From Venturia oleaginea (taxonomy: Eukaryota; Ascomycota; Dothideomycetes; Venturiales; Venturiaceae), in the NCBI GenBank assembly GCA_013176395.1, contig JABMLP010000010.1, forward strand, positions 1,364,001 through 1,428,000: a stretch of DNA of 64,000 bases. Reading direction: 5' to 3'. The notes under the pieces were generated by a model that saw nothing but the letters and a program-made list of their open reading frames with translations, was not told where the DNA came from and did not search any database. The position numbers were made by a program, and so were the translations under genes. Of the stretch, positions 11,715-20,783 are shown one piece after another. Within the stretch, counting starts at the first letter, position 1, and each line of letters begins with the position of its first letter.

Positions 11715-12712
11715 CTATGGACGTCAATTCCAATGTCACCTTCTCATCCAATCTATTAGGACAGCAGAGATTTGCTTAAGATCTTATCGTCGTACCACTT
11801 GGAGGGATTGGTATCCCAGGTATTATCGACATCGGCCCTGAAGTTGTCTTCCAAGCCGGTCTCGACGTCCGTCCGTTGACTGCCTCCACAACCTTTTCTT
11901 CTGGCGTCTCCATGTCGTTGAACAATTCAGCTCAAACTAATATCGATCTCTTGAATTCTAGTGTCACTTCAGATGGCTGGACATCAAATGTGTCCCAAAA
12001 GGCTATGTCGATAGATGCCCAAATCGCGGGCGAGGTGAAAGTTTTTCTCAAAGCCAGAATCTAGTTCTCAGCCAGAGCGCTTACTTTCAGATACTCTGCT
12101 GGTATGGGACTTTCTTCCTATGTCTCTGCCAATTTCTCTGCTTTGGCCAATAGCGATGGTGCTTGCACAGATGACATCCAGAACCACGCTTTTGGATTGA
12201 ACGCGGGGACATTCTATGGATTGGAAGTCAAAGCCGAAATCGAAAGCAATGGCCAGCCGCAGGTGGAGAAAGTCATTTGGGTGCGTCTCTCTCTTGAAGA
12301 ATCATATACCGAGCTGACTGGTTATTAGGGCCAACAAAAACCTTTCACTACCTTATGCCTACCATTTGGTCCTAAACTTGCCACAAAAACTTCGTCCAAT
12401 TCGAGAATTACTGCCACTACTTCGGAAACTGCCGCTGCTCTCGAAGTAGCTGCTTCCGGCTCTACTAAGGATCATTCAAGCCACGGCCCAGGGTTGAGTT
12501 CTGCAGCAACCAGCTCTCCAATCTTGCTCCGATCAAGGTCGTTGAGTGAAATCGTTCTCATCGTCATAGCCCGGTCATCAAGTAACCTTTCACCTGTATC
12601 GTTTACCTCTCCTGACCAGACCTCGGCAACGACTCCATGGACAACTCGGGCACCGAGTGCTTCTGCACGAAACCAAAGCGTCTGACTCAAGTCCAACCAC
12701 TCTTTCGACTTT

Positions 12713-13995
12713 CATTTCTTCTCACTTCTCCAAATTTACTACAACGTATTAGACTCAATTCTCCGATGCAACTAAATTTAATGATTTGATTGGGATTTTG
12801 AGGTAGAGTCTGAGCAGGAGAAGACTGCGTGCCGATATAGAACGGGTTGGAGGTATTTGGAATTGGTGGGTTTACGTTCTGGTTCCATATGTGTTAATTG
12901 ATTCTATAGCCTTTTTGAATTTCGAAATCTCCAGTAATACCACTTATTTTGCAAGTCCTCGCACAAGATCAATGTCAATGAATGTAAGCGCTTACTCTAT
13001 TCATAACCACCACGGTCCCACATCGCGACTTCTCACAACTTATACAGTCGCTTTCCTACGAAAAAAATATCTATATGAAAAAACAGAAAAATTTACAATG
13101 CTTGATACTGTTTGAATTGAGTGTTTACGGCGTAGATGGTGCGATTTTACAAGGGAAACCATGCGATTTACAAGGCGATTTACGAGTCTTACGAAGGAGG
13201 TCTTGCGAGGGAAGTCTTACGAGGAGTCTTACGGAGGAGTTTACGGAGGAGTCTTGCGGAGGAGTTTTATAGAGGAGAAATCCCTAAGGATAAAGAGGAG
13301 AACATTCCCTGCGATTTGCACTGTCTGGGGTTGTAAATTGCGATATGGGACCGTGGTGAAAAATAGACATGGCTTCACGAGAGACCAAGTCTAAAGTCGG
13401 ATTATTGGATTTTCAAGGTAGAGGAAAAGGCTCCACAGTATTTTGCAGAGTCGGAAGGAATGGAAGTCAACGCATTGAGAGAAGGACCATCTCGATATCT
13501 CACTTCCAGAGGTAACACCCAGTCCAATCAGGCGTACTAAGCTTTCTTCCTCTGGCATTGCAACAGTTATTGAATATTATCGCAACCGATTCGTCTTTGC
13601 TCGACTTGCACTAGGAACCGTCAGCCCTCCTCAAAACTTATAGAAATAAAATTGACTAACCGCAGCACGATTGTTCCCCGGCCACGTTACATCTCTTCCC
13701 TTAAGTTGCGCGCAGCATATACCTGTTGAACTGGCTTCCAAGAGCGTTTATTCTTTACATTGCAGCAACCACCGTAGAGGAGATTAGGATAAGGGAAGGT
13801 CCTACGTTCCAGGGCGGCGGATACGATTCCGGTATTACGAATTATTAGATCGATTCCAAGGCACCGGCTTACGGATCAATCGATGTCAAGAAATTGGAAC
13901 AGATTATACTTACACGATAGTTGTAGCGAAGAGGAAAGCAGAGATGTACATTATAACTAAACCTAAGGGATCAATGACTGCTGATATCATGGATT
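12713..13995. repeat. Gene-poor stretch with a short GGAGTCTTACGGA-like tandem array
   Basis: No gene is supported. From about 13180 to 13275 a degenerate tandem array of 12-15 bp units is present, such as GAGTCTTACGGAG and GAGTTTACGGAG, purine-rich on the plus strand. All three plus frames read through parts of it as Glu/Glu/Ser/Leu repeats, which is an artefact of the array. It lies just upstream of the retrotransposon insertion. Confidence 0.5.
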
Positions 13996-14000
13996 CTTGC
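13996..14000. repeat. Target-site duplication CTTGC, left copy
   Basis: Five bases directly before the 5' LTR. The right copy is at 20142-20146, directly after the 3' LTR. It proves that the two LTRs belong to one insertion event. Confidence 0.9.
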
Positions 14001-14311
14001 TGTTAAGGGATGGAATCCTTCTCTCTAGCTTATCCATGACTGGATTTCCAATTGTTCTCTTGTTATTCTGCAAGCTGTCATGTTCTATTTTGCAAGCTGT
14101 CATGTTCTATTTCGCAAGCTGCCATGTTCTATTTCGCAAGCTGTCACGTTTCCATTTAAAGATACTTTCTAGAAGGATCTATTGTAAGAGGAGGATTATT
14201 TATACGAGCTATCCTTCCTGTATTTACACTTTCTTCTCTGTACTTAGATACTTTGAAATACAAGCAGTCTTCTCTCACTTGCGAAACACCTTTGAGGGTT
14301 GAACTCTTACA
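14001..14311 (+). repeat. 5' LTR (311 bp)
   Basis: TG...CA-bounded LTR. It contains four near-copies of a roughly 21-bp unit (GCAAGCTGTCATGTTCTATT) at about 14068-14150, and a TATA-like ATTTATACGAGC near 14198 that may set the transcription start. The tandem units could be enhancer-like. The short open frame through the LTR occurs in both copies and is not a gene. Confidence 0.93.
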
Positions 14312-14974
14312 TTATCTAAGTACCTCAATCTTACAAAGGAAGAAAGGCTCACAGAGAGCAAGCTCCAAAAAGGAATTTCAAGAAGAGGACACTTGTCCTA
14401 ATCCAAGAAGCGAGGGCCAACCTCAAGGGCCAAACAGAAAGGAATTTCAAGAAGAGGACACTTGTCCTAACTCAAGAAGCAAGGGCCAACCTCAAAGGCC
14501 AACTTCAAGGGCCAACCTCAAGGGCCAAACAAAAAGGGAATTCAAGAGAATTCAAGCTGAGATTTTCTAGAAGGTGCTAGAATCTCCAAGAAGCAAGGGC
14601 CAACCGAAAGGGCCAATCCAAAAAGGGAATTCAAGAGAATTCAAACTGAGATTTTCTAGAACGTGCTAGAATCTCCAAGAAGCAAGGGCAGGTCATCCTA
14701 AGACAGCGTAGTCTTAGGAGTTGAAGCTGTAATAAGCTGAGGAAAGAAAGAGCTAGGAAGAGAGATTTAATACACTTGGCCTTCACAGTCCCTGGGAGCT
14801 CTGTCCTTAGTAATAAGGATTGCAGAGCGGACTATAGTGTAAAAATCCTTCTGGGATTCTATAGTCACCTTCCTATACTAATAGGCATTGACTCTATACT
14901 GCCTAGCAAATCTCTAGAGTAGAGCCTAGGAGTGTGTATAGTAGTGCTCTCTATTATCTCTCATAGGTAAAAAT
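14312..14974 (+). repeat. Retrotransposon leader with tandem duplications
   Basis: The primer-binding site should lie immediately after the LTR at 14312 (TTATCTAAGTACC...), but I could not assign a tRNA. The leader has two kinds of direct repeats. One is about 66 bp, starting GGAATTTCAAGAAGAGGACA, at roughly 14371 and 14437. The other is about 90 bp, with GGGAATTCAAGAGAATTCAA, at roughly 14535 and 14624. The repeated phrase AAGCAAGGGCCAACC links them. These are not coding in a consistent frame. Confidence 0.7.
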
Positions 14975-15997
14975 ATGGAAGGAGAAGATCAGGAACAAAG
15001 AGTTCCTCAAGAACCCCAAGCCCTACAAGAAGCTATGGCAGCATTACAACATCAACTAGCCATTCAGAACGATGCTATTACGCGTATTCTTACAATCTTA
15101 CCTAACACTACTCGCTCTGAGAACGTAGTAGAAGGACAAGAGACTAAGAATTCACAAAAAGACAGAATACATAGGAAGAAAGCTGTACTTCCTAAGCTCC
15201 AAGAATTTGATGGCAAGCGTTCTGAATGGGCTCAGTGGTTTCAACAAGCAAGGATGAAGTTGGAGATAGACGCAGAGTCTATAGGGGATAGTAGGAACCA
15301 ATTTGCCTACATCTTCTCCTCTCTACGAGGCTCCGCAGCTCAGGCTACTCTGGCCTACGTAAAGACAGCTCCAGAGGAAGATAAAACGGGACAGAAATTG
15401 TTACAGTATATGGACAACTTCTATGGCGATCCAGTACAACAACAAAGAGCTACTGTAAGCCTGTCCACAATCAAACAAAAAGAGAAAGAACCCTTCTTCT
15501 CTTTTCTTCCCCGTTTTGAAACCACTCTTGCTAATGCTGGAGGAATGACTTGGCCTGACGCTGTTAAAATTGCATTTCTACACAAAGCAATAAATCAAGA
15601 GCTGCGAAACCAGAGAATAGGCCAATCTCAGAGTACCTCCTACCAGCAGTTTGTGTCCGATCTTTTGAATACAAGTATGCAAATCACTACAGCAAAGATG
15701 CTCTCTTCCTCAGAAGATAAGTTACGATTCAGAGATAAAGAGAAGTCTTTTAAAGATCTGAACGCTATGGACTGGGAGCCTACACGCGTAAACAAGTTAA
15801 AAATTTCGTCTAAAGCCTATGAATATAGGAAGGCAAATAACCTCTGCTTACGCTGTGGGAAGGCCGGCCATAGAATGAAAGACTGCTGGTTGGATACAGA
15901 GGTAGAAAGAGTCACGCAACTTGGTTCAAAAAGGGCCAAAGGAACCACTGAGGAGAATGAAGAAGTTGAAGAAGAGGACTACTCGGAAAAAGAGTAG
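14975..15997 (+). CDS. Retrotransposon Gag with CCHC zinc knuckle
   Basis: A 340-aa protein starts at the ATG at 14975. Residues 75-245 form the capsid-like region typical of Ty3 Gag (FDGKRSEWAQWFQQARMKLE, and QLLQYMDNFYGDP-like motifs). A single zinc knuckle, CLRCGKAGHRMKDC, has C291, C294, H299 and C304 in C-x2-C-x4-H-x4-C spacing for nucleic-acid binding. The C-terminus is strongly acidic. It forms the virus-like particle that packages the element RNA in the cytoplasm. The stop at 15995-15997 lies inside the open pol frame. Confidence 0.93.
   Translation: MEGEDQEQRVPQEPQALQEAMAALQHQLAIQNDAITRILTILPNTTRSENVVEGQETKNSQKDRIHRKKAVLPKLQEFDGKRSEWAQWFQQARMKLEIDAESIGDSRNQFAYIFSSLRGSAAQATLAYVKTAPEEDKTGQKLLQYMDNFYGDPVQQQRATVSLSTIKQKEKEPFFSFLPRFETTLANAGGMTWPDAVKIAFLHKAINQELRNQRIGQSQSTSYQQFVSDLLNTSMQITTAKMLSSSEDKLRFRDKEKSFKDLNAMDWEPTRVNKLKISSKAYEYRKANNLCLRCGKAGHRMKDCWLDTEVERVTQLGSKRAKGTTEENEEVEEEDYSEKE
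15970..15997 (+). promoter_or_regulatory. Gag-pol overlap, candidate -1 frameshift site
   Basis: The pol frame opens after a TGA at 15967-15969, and gag stops at 15997. The 28-nt window contains GGAAAAAG (A5 at 15987-15991) four bases before the gag stop. This is not a classical X-XXY-YYZ heptamer, so the exact site is unproven. Position and frame relation support -1 shifting. Confidence 0.45.
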
Positions 15998-16044
15998 CCT
16001 CTATCCAAAGTCGTGGATGGAGGCGTAGAGTAGATAGAGCAAAA

Positions 16045-19000
16045 TTGTCAAAGGAGTCAATTGAGAGAGTAAATAGTATTTTGAATTCGAACAAAGACAC
16101 TGATTCACACCGTTCTCGGATAGAAAAAGAATGGGAGCAGTTCAGACCCAAGATGCTCTCCCGCCTTTTCTACACAAATACTATAGTGAACGATATATAC
16201 TCTCTTAAAACTCTCCTTGATAATGGATCTAGCTGCTACGCATCAATAAACGAGGAGAAAGCTTCGCAGATGGACCTTGAAGTACTCCCTATTAGTCCGC
16301 GTACTATAGGTGGAGTTCTTAAGGAAGAAGGACAGACCCAAGTGACAAAAATTGCGAAGTTGAACCTAGATTTAGGGGGACTTATATGCAACGCTTTTGC
16401 TTATATAGTCCCGGGACAATTTGAGGATCTTCTACTAGGCAGGCCTTTTCTCAAGGACACCAAAGCCGTTATCAATGAATCTAAAGGTACTCTTACCTTT
16501 GCAAACGGGATTAGCATTCGCGATGCTAAATTTGAAGACAAACTTGATATACAACAAGTAGCGCCCGTAAGATTCCACCGCCTTGTCACTTCTACACTTG
16601 AGAAAATCAAAGACGCGTCTAGAGTATTTGCTGTTACTCTTCGAGATATTGATATTGCCTTGAAGCCGAAAGTCCCTTTGACAACAGAGCAAATACTGGA
16701 ATTGCTACCTAAGAGGTTTCATAAGTACGCTGCTGTCTTTGATCCTAAAAGGGCCGAGAGACTACCACCGCATCGCCCTGGGATTGATCACGAAATACCT
16801 ATAGAAGAAGGAAAACCACTTCCTTGGGGACCTCTATATGGTATGGGTCGAGAACAACTCCTTGTTTTGCGAAGGACTCTTACAGAGCTACTAGATAAAG
16901 GCTTTATCCGAGAGAGTAAATCAGTTGCTGCGTCTCCAGTTCTCTTTGTGAAGAAACCAGGAGGGGGCTTACGCTTTTGCGTAGACTACCGAGCCTTAAA
17001 CGCAATTACTCGAAAGGATAGGTACCCGCTACCGTTAGTAAAAGAGACTTTACTAACCTTAGCTCGTGCTAAGTATCTTAGTAAGCTTGATGTAAATGCT
17101 GCCTTCCACAAGATTCGAATCGCAACGGGAGATGAGTTCAAAACTGCCTTTCGAACTAGATATGGTCTATTTGAATGGCTAGTTACTCCCTTTGGTTTAA
17201 CCGGTGCACCTGCGTCTTTTCAACGCTATATAAACTATATCCTTCGACGATACCTAGACGAGTTCTGCTCAGCTTATCTAGACGATATAGTAATATACTC
17301 TTCAAAGAACCTTAAAGACCATGAAGAAAAGACTGAAAAGATACTTCAAAGCTGCCTTAACGCTGGGTTATACCTTGATATTCGGAAGTGCGAGTTTAAT
17401 ACCAAACGAGTCAAGTATCTAGGCTTCGTTATAGATACTGAAACGGGCCTACACATGGATCCGGAGAAGATCAAAGCAATTAAAGAATGGGAACGTCCTA
17501 CTACTCTACGAGGAGTACGTGGCTTCCTAGGCTTTACAAACTTCTACCGTGACTTTGTAAAAGATAACTCAACAATAAGGGAGCCTCTGGTTCGCCTTAC
17601 AAAGAAGAATACTCCATTTTTATGGGGAAAGGAGCAAGAAGAATCTTTTCAAAAACTTAAGGCAGAGTTTTGCAAAGAACCTGTCCTGTCTGCACTTGAT
17701 GAAGATAAGCCTACGCGAGTAGAACCTGATGCTTCAGGCTGGGCTTCCGGAGCAGTACTTAGTCAAAAAGATGAGCTAGGTAACTGGAAACCATGTGCTT
17801 TCTTCTCTACTAAGCACTTGCCAGCCGAATGCAATTATGATATCCACGACAAAGAACTTATGGCTATAGTCAAAGCTCTAGTCCATTGGACTAGCGAGCT
17901 ACTAAGCCTAAGTAAGCCATTCATTATCCTCACAGATCACAAGAACCTTGAGAAGTTTATGGTAAAAAGGGAACTAAATGAAAGGCAAATGAGATGGGCG
18001 CAGATACTAGCTAAGTTTAACTTCAAACTAGGCTATCGCCCAGGCTCTGAATCTGTAGTTCCAGACGCCTTAACTCGAAGGGATCAAGATCTCCCAAAGG
18101 ATATTCAAGACCCAAGAATCGTTGAAAGAACTAGAACGTTATTACCTCCAAAGCTTTGGATTAACGTTCTAGAGGATAAGACTCCTGCAAGAGAAGAAGC
18201 TGCCCAAGAAAATGCTCAAGAAGTAGACAAAGAACCTATCCCCTTTATACAAAATCCCTTTCTCTCAGGTGATCTAAGGGATAGATGGGAAACTGCACTC
18301 GAAGGAGATCTAGACTACAGACGTATTTTCCAAAGCGTTCTAAAGCAAGATAGGCAGTTCCCATCTAAGCTAAAGGTTCCTACTTCTATAGGAGATTGTA
18401 AAGTCGAAAACAACCAGCTCTACTATAGAGACCGAATCTGGTTGCCCTCCTACGAGCCTCTCTTAACAGGAGTAATTCAAGAAATACACGATTCAGTCCT
18501 ATCAGGGCATCCTGGACGAGAAGCTACTATTGCTATTCTCTCCAGACAGTTCTACTGGCCGGGATTTGCTCAAGATATACGTCAGTTTATACGCAATTGT
18601 GACGTCTGCGGAAGAACTTCAGTCTGGCGAGACAAAAAGAAAGGTTTACTTAAACCTCTTCCTGTCCCTAGCCGTATCTGGCAAGATATTTCAGTAGACT
18701 TCATAGTCGAATTACCAGAGAGCCAAAGATGCACAAGACTCTGCGTTATTACTGACCGCTTGGGTAAAGGAACTATCCTGTTCCCAGTGCCTAAAGAACA
18801 GTTTGGAGCTGAAGGATTTGCAAAACTATTTATGCAGAACTACGTAAGATTACACTGGCTTCCTAGATCTCTAGTCTCAGATAGGGACACGCAATTTGTT
18901 AATGCTTTCTGGAAAGAAGTTTGTCACCTTCTTAAGATAGAGAGAAGACTCTCTACAGCGTATCACCCTGAGACTGATGGATCTACGGAAAGAAGAAATC

Positions 19001-19830
19001 AAGAAGTTGAAGCCTATCTACGTAAGTTCTGTACATTTAGTCAGGACGACTGGGTTGAGCTCCTGCCTATTGCTCAAATATGCCTCGATAATAGACCAAA
19101 CCAAGCTACGGGCCTATCGCCTTTCTTCTTAACCCACGGTTATAACATTGAGCATATAGGAACTGTTGAAGCTCCCCAGAAAACCCCTGAGAATCCAAAA
19201 GAAAAAGCACAAGATCTTGTAGCAAAATTGAAGGACGCACAAGAATGGGCAGAAACGTCAATGGTATCAGCTCAGCAACAGCAAGAATACTACTCTAATA
19301 GAGATCGTGCTCCGGCTGACTCTTTTAAAGTGGGAGACAAAGTCTGGCTCAACCTAAAGAACGTAAAAACCCTACGTCCTTGTAAGAAACTAGACTGGAT
19401 TCATGGGAAGTATACAGTTACACGAGTTATCAACTCAATGTCTTACGAGCTTGATACACCCAGAGGAATCCACAACCGATTTCATACGTCTTTACTTAGG
19501 AGAGCTGGCACAGATCCCCTACCTTCACAAATACAAGATAATACACAGCCGCCTCCTATAGTAACTGAACAAGGAGACGAGGAATACGGTATCGAGGCTA
19601 TTCTAGCCGCAAGATGGCGCCGGCGAGGTCGACAACAAACACGAGAAGTCTTAGTTAAGTGGGTAGGCTACGTTGATCCTACGTGGGAACCCCTTAGCGA
19701 ACTCCAACAAACTACAGCTCTGGACGCTTTTGAAAGTGCCTACGGCAACGTTCTTGAAAACGACGGACCTATACTACGCCCTCAGAGACTACGCTCACAT
19801 CGATCTACAAGAGAGGGGGGGAGGGGATAA
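16045..19830 (+). CDS. Retrotransposon Pol: protease, RT, RNase H, integrase, chromodomain
   Basis: The frame is open from 15970 to 19830; numbering here is from 16045 (a TTG, not a true start), giving 1,261 aa. The protease motif is LLDNGSSC with Asp59, so the usual D-S/T-G is D-N-G. Reverse transcriptase carries YLDDIVIYS (Asp413, Asp414). RNase H starts at VEPDASGWASG (Asp562). The integrase zinc finger uses H815, C852 and C855 (CDVC), and its catalytic triad is Asp885, Asp946 or Asp948, and Glu982. A chromodomain spans about 1180-1240, starting EYGIEAIL and including VLVKWVGYVDPTWEP, and likely targets integration to modified chromatin. Pol lacks an ATG and is shifted -1 relative to gag with a 28-nt overlap, so it is probably made by frameshifting. 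Confidence 0.95.
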   Translation: MSKESIERVNSILNSNKDTDSHRSRIEKEWEQFRPKMLSRLFYTNTIVNDIYSLKTLLDNGSSCYASINEEKASQMDLEVLPISPRTIGGVLKEEGQTQVTKIAKLNLDLGGLICNAFAYIVPGQFEDLLLGRPFLKDTKAVINESKGTLTFANGISIRDAKFEDKLDIQQVAPVRFHRLVTSTLEKIKDASRVFAVTLRDIDIALKPKVPLTTEQILELLPKRFHKYAAVFDPKRAERLPPHRPGIDHEIPIEEGKPLPWGPLYGMGREQLLVLRRTLTELLDKGFIRESKSVAASPVLFVKKPGGGLRFCVDYRALNAITRKDRYPLPLVKETLLTLARAKYLSKLDVNAAFHKIRIATGDEFKTAFRTRYGLFEWLVTPFGLTGAPASFQRYINYILRRYLDEFCSAYLDDIVIYSSKNLKDHEEKTEKILQSCLNAGLYLDIRKCEFNTKRVKYLGFVIDTETGLHMDPEKIKAIKEWERPTTLRGVRGFLGFTNFYRDFVKDNSTIREPLVRLTKKNTPFLWGKEQEESFQKLKAEFCKEPVLSALDEDKPTRVEPDASGWASGAVLSQKDELGNWKPCAFFSTKHLPAECNYDIHDKELMAIVKALVHWTSELLSLSKPFIILTDHKNLEKFMVKRELNERQMRWAQILAKFNFKLGYRPGSESVVPDALTRRDQDLPKDIQDPRIVERTRTLLPPKLWINVLEDKTPAREEAAQENAQEVDKEPIPFIQNPFLSGDLRDRWETALEGDLDYRRIFQSVLKQDRQFPSKLKVPTSIGDCKVENNQLYYRDRIWLPSYEPLLTGVIQEIHDSVLSGHPGREATIAILSRQFYWPGFAQDIRQFIRNCDVCGRTSVWRDKKKGLLKPLPVPSRIWQDISVDFIVELPESQRCTRLCVITDRLGKGTILFPVPKEQFGAEGFAKLFMQNYVRLHWLPRSLVSDRDTQFVNAFWKEVCHLLKIERRLSTAYHPETDGSTERRNQEVEAYLRKFCTFSQDDWVELLPIAQICLDNRPNQATGLSPFFLTHGYNIEHIGTVEAPQKTPENPKEKAQDLVAKLKDAQEWAETSMVSAQQQQEYYSNRDRAPADSFKVGDKVWLNLKNVKTLRPCKKLDWIHGKYTVTRVINSMSYELDTPRGIHNRFHTSLLRRAGTDPLPSQIQDNTQPPPIVTEQGDEEYGIEAILAARWRRRGRQQTREVLVKWVGYVDPTWEPLSELQQTTALDAFESAYGNVLENDGPILRPQRLRSHRSTREGGRG
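19809..19830 (+). promoter_or_regulatory. Polypurine tract, overlapping the end of pol
   Basis: A purine run (AAGAGAGGGGGGGAGGGGAT and AA) directly precedes the 3' LTR and should prime plus-strand DNA synthesis. It also encodes the last residues of Pol (REGGRG), and the pol stop TAA is the last three bases before the LTR. Confidence 0.88.
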
Positions 19831-20141
19831 TGTTAAGGGATGGAATCCTTCTCTCTAGCTTATCCATGACTGGATTTCCAATTGTTCTCTTGTTATTCTG
19901 CAAGCTGTCATGTTCTATTTTGCAAGCTGTCATGTTCTATTTCGCAAGCTGCCATGTTCTATTTCGCAAGCTGTCACGTTTCCATTTAAAGATACTTTCT
20001 AGAAGGATCTATTGTAAGAGGAGGATTATTTATACGAGCTATCCTTCCTGTATTTACACTTTCTTCTCTGTACTTAGATACTTTGAAATACAAGCAGTCT
20101 TCTCTCACTTGCGAAACACCTTTGAGGGTTGAACTCTTACA
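19831..20141 (+). repeat. 3' LTR (311 bp)
   Basis: By eye it matches the 5' LTR at every base, including the four 21-bp internal units. The following CTTGC (20142-20146) is the right target-site duplication. Confidence 0.93.
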
Positions 20142-20146
20142 CTTGC

Positions 20147-20716
20147 CTTCCGGGTGCTCTATATATACACCAACTATTAGGCTAACTAAAAGGCCCGGGG
20201 ATGGCTATTTTCGTCTCAAAGAGCTTATCTTTTACTGTCGGACGAGGTGGCTAGGTAAGTAGATTATATTGTGATTTACTAGGTACAGGCAAACTGTGTG
20301 AGAATGCCCTTAAGACGTAGATCAAGACCCACAAGATTTTCGTGGGATTTTCACGGGATCCCGATTAAATCTGGGGATTTCATATCACATAACAGGAAGT
20401 ATATGGGGCGTAATCAACGAATCAACATTAAGCGACGTGTTTGATCGGCATGATTTCTACTAGTACAATCAACTATTTTGGGCTTCTAGAAAATCACTCA
20501 ATCGCATGTTGCAAATGTCCTCGTTCACTCAAAAACCACAATATCCAGGAACTCTGCGTGTGGTGTATGTATCAACGTGGACATTCCTAAAGTTTTGACT
20601 GGCTGACTGACCAAGTAATTCTAAGAGCTCTACCACACAGTGGAACGTAGCTAAGATATGTGGACAAGTTAATTATCTACTACTCAAGTAATAAGATTAC
20701 TACGAAAAAGGCTTAG
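20147..20716. other. Spacer between retrotransposon and Fot1-like element
   Basis: About 570 bases with no gene. A TATATATAC stretch near 20160 and AT-rich sequence are present. Nothing else was recognised. Confidence 0.4.
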
Positions 20717-20783
20717 TATAACGTATTCGATCACCCAACCGGTCAAAATTTGCCAAGACCCCAACTACTCTTCTTATTCTACT

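Larger units (their letters stand above)
9503..12685 (+). pseudogene. Secreted DUF7029/DUF7223-like protein gene, split by a transposon and decayed
   Basis: The ATG at 9503 opens a hydrophobic signal peptide (MLLVHSFGSLVTLFLLRTGF, then VHA). After a likely intron ending TATTAG just before 9731, a frame runs to 10455 through DNVDKALGTDKDTPVFGNL, CDNDSKSMEITFQDDKTFEC and GTGDCGWNDQRVPFIISTIQ, which resembles the DUF7029-type N-terminal domain of fungal secreted proteins. A Tc1/mariner element interrupts the gene at 10484. Past it, at 11715, translation resumes with VPLGGIGIPGIIDIGPEVVF and SMSLNNSAQTNIDLLNS, a DUF7223-like region, then ANSDGACTDDIQNHAFGLNA and, after a 48-nt intron (12281-12328), a Ser/Thr-rich tail. 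Several stops lie in the exons (10453-10455, TAA near 11780, TAG at 12062-12064). It was therefore dead apart from the insertion. Family names are from pattern memory; check with HMM search. Confidence 0.6.
14001..20141 (+). mobile_element. Ty3/gypsy LTR retrotransposon, chromodomain clade, full length
   Basis: A 6,141-bp element has two 311-bp LTRs (14001-14311 and 19831-20141) that read as identical. Both begin TGTTAAGG and end CTCTTACA. The 5-bp target duplication CTTGC lies at 13996-14000 and 20142-20146. Between the LTRs are a repeat-rich leader, gag (14975-15997) and pol (15970/16045-19830) with domain order protease, reverse transcriptase, RNase H, integrase, chromodomain. This order and the C-terminal chromodomain place it in the chromodomain branch of Ty3/gypsy. 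Identical LTRs and open reading frames point to a very recent insertion that may still be active. No C-to-T mutation pattern of RIP is evident. Confidence 0.96.

Noticed and set aside
13136..13394. Three overlapping plus frames rich in Glu/Ser/Leu
   Set aside because: Produced by a tandem DNA repeat that is open in every frame.
13997..14302. Open frame of 101 aa, repeated with the same protein at 19830-20132
   Set aside because: It lies in the two LTRs, so its duplication is explained by the LTR pair and not by a gene.
14312..14330. Assigning the primer-binding site to a specific tRNA
   Set aside because: No confident complement to a tRNA 3' end could be made by eye.
14001..20141. RIP mutation in the retrotransposon
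   Set aside because: The two LTRs show no C-to-T differences and both gag and pol are open, which argues against RIP.
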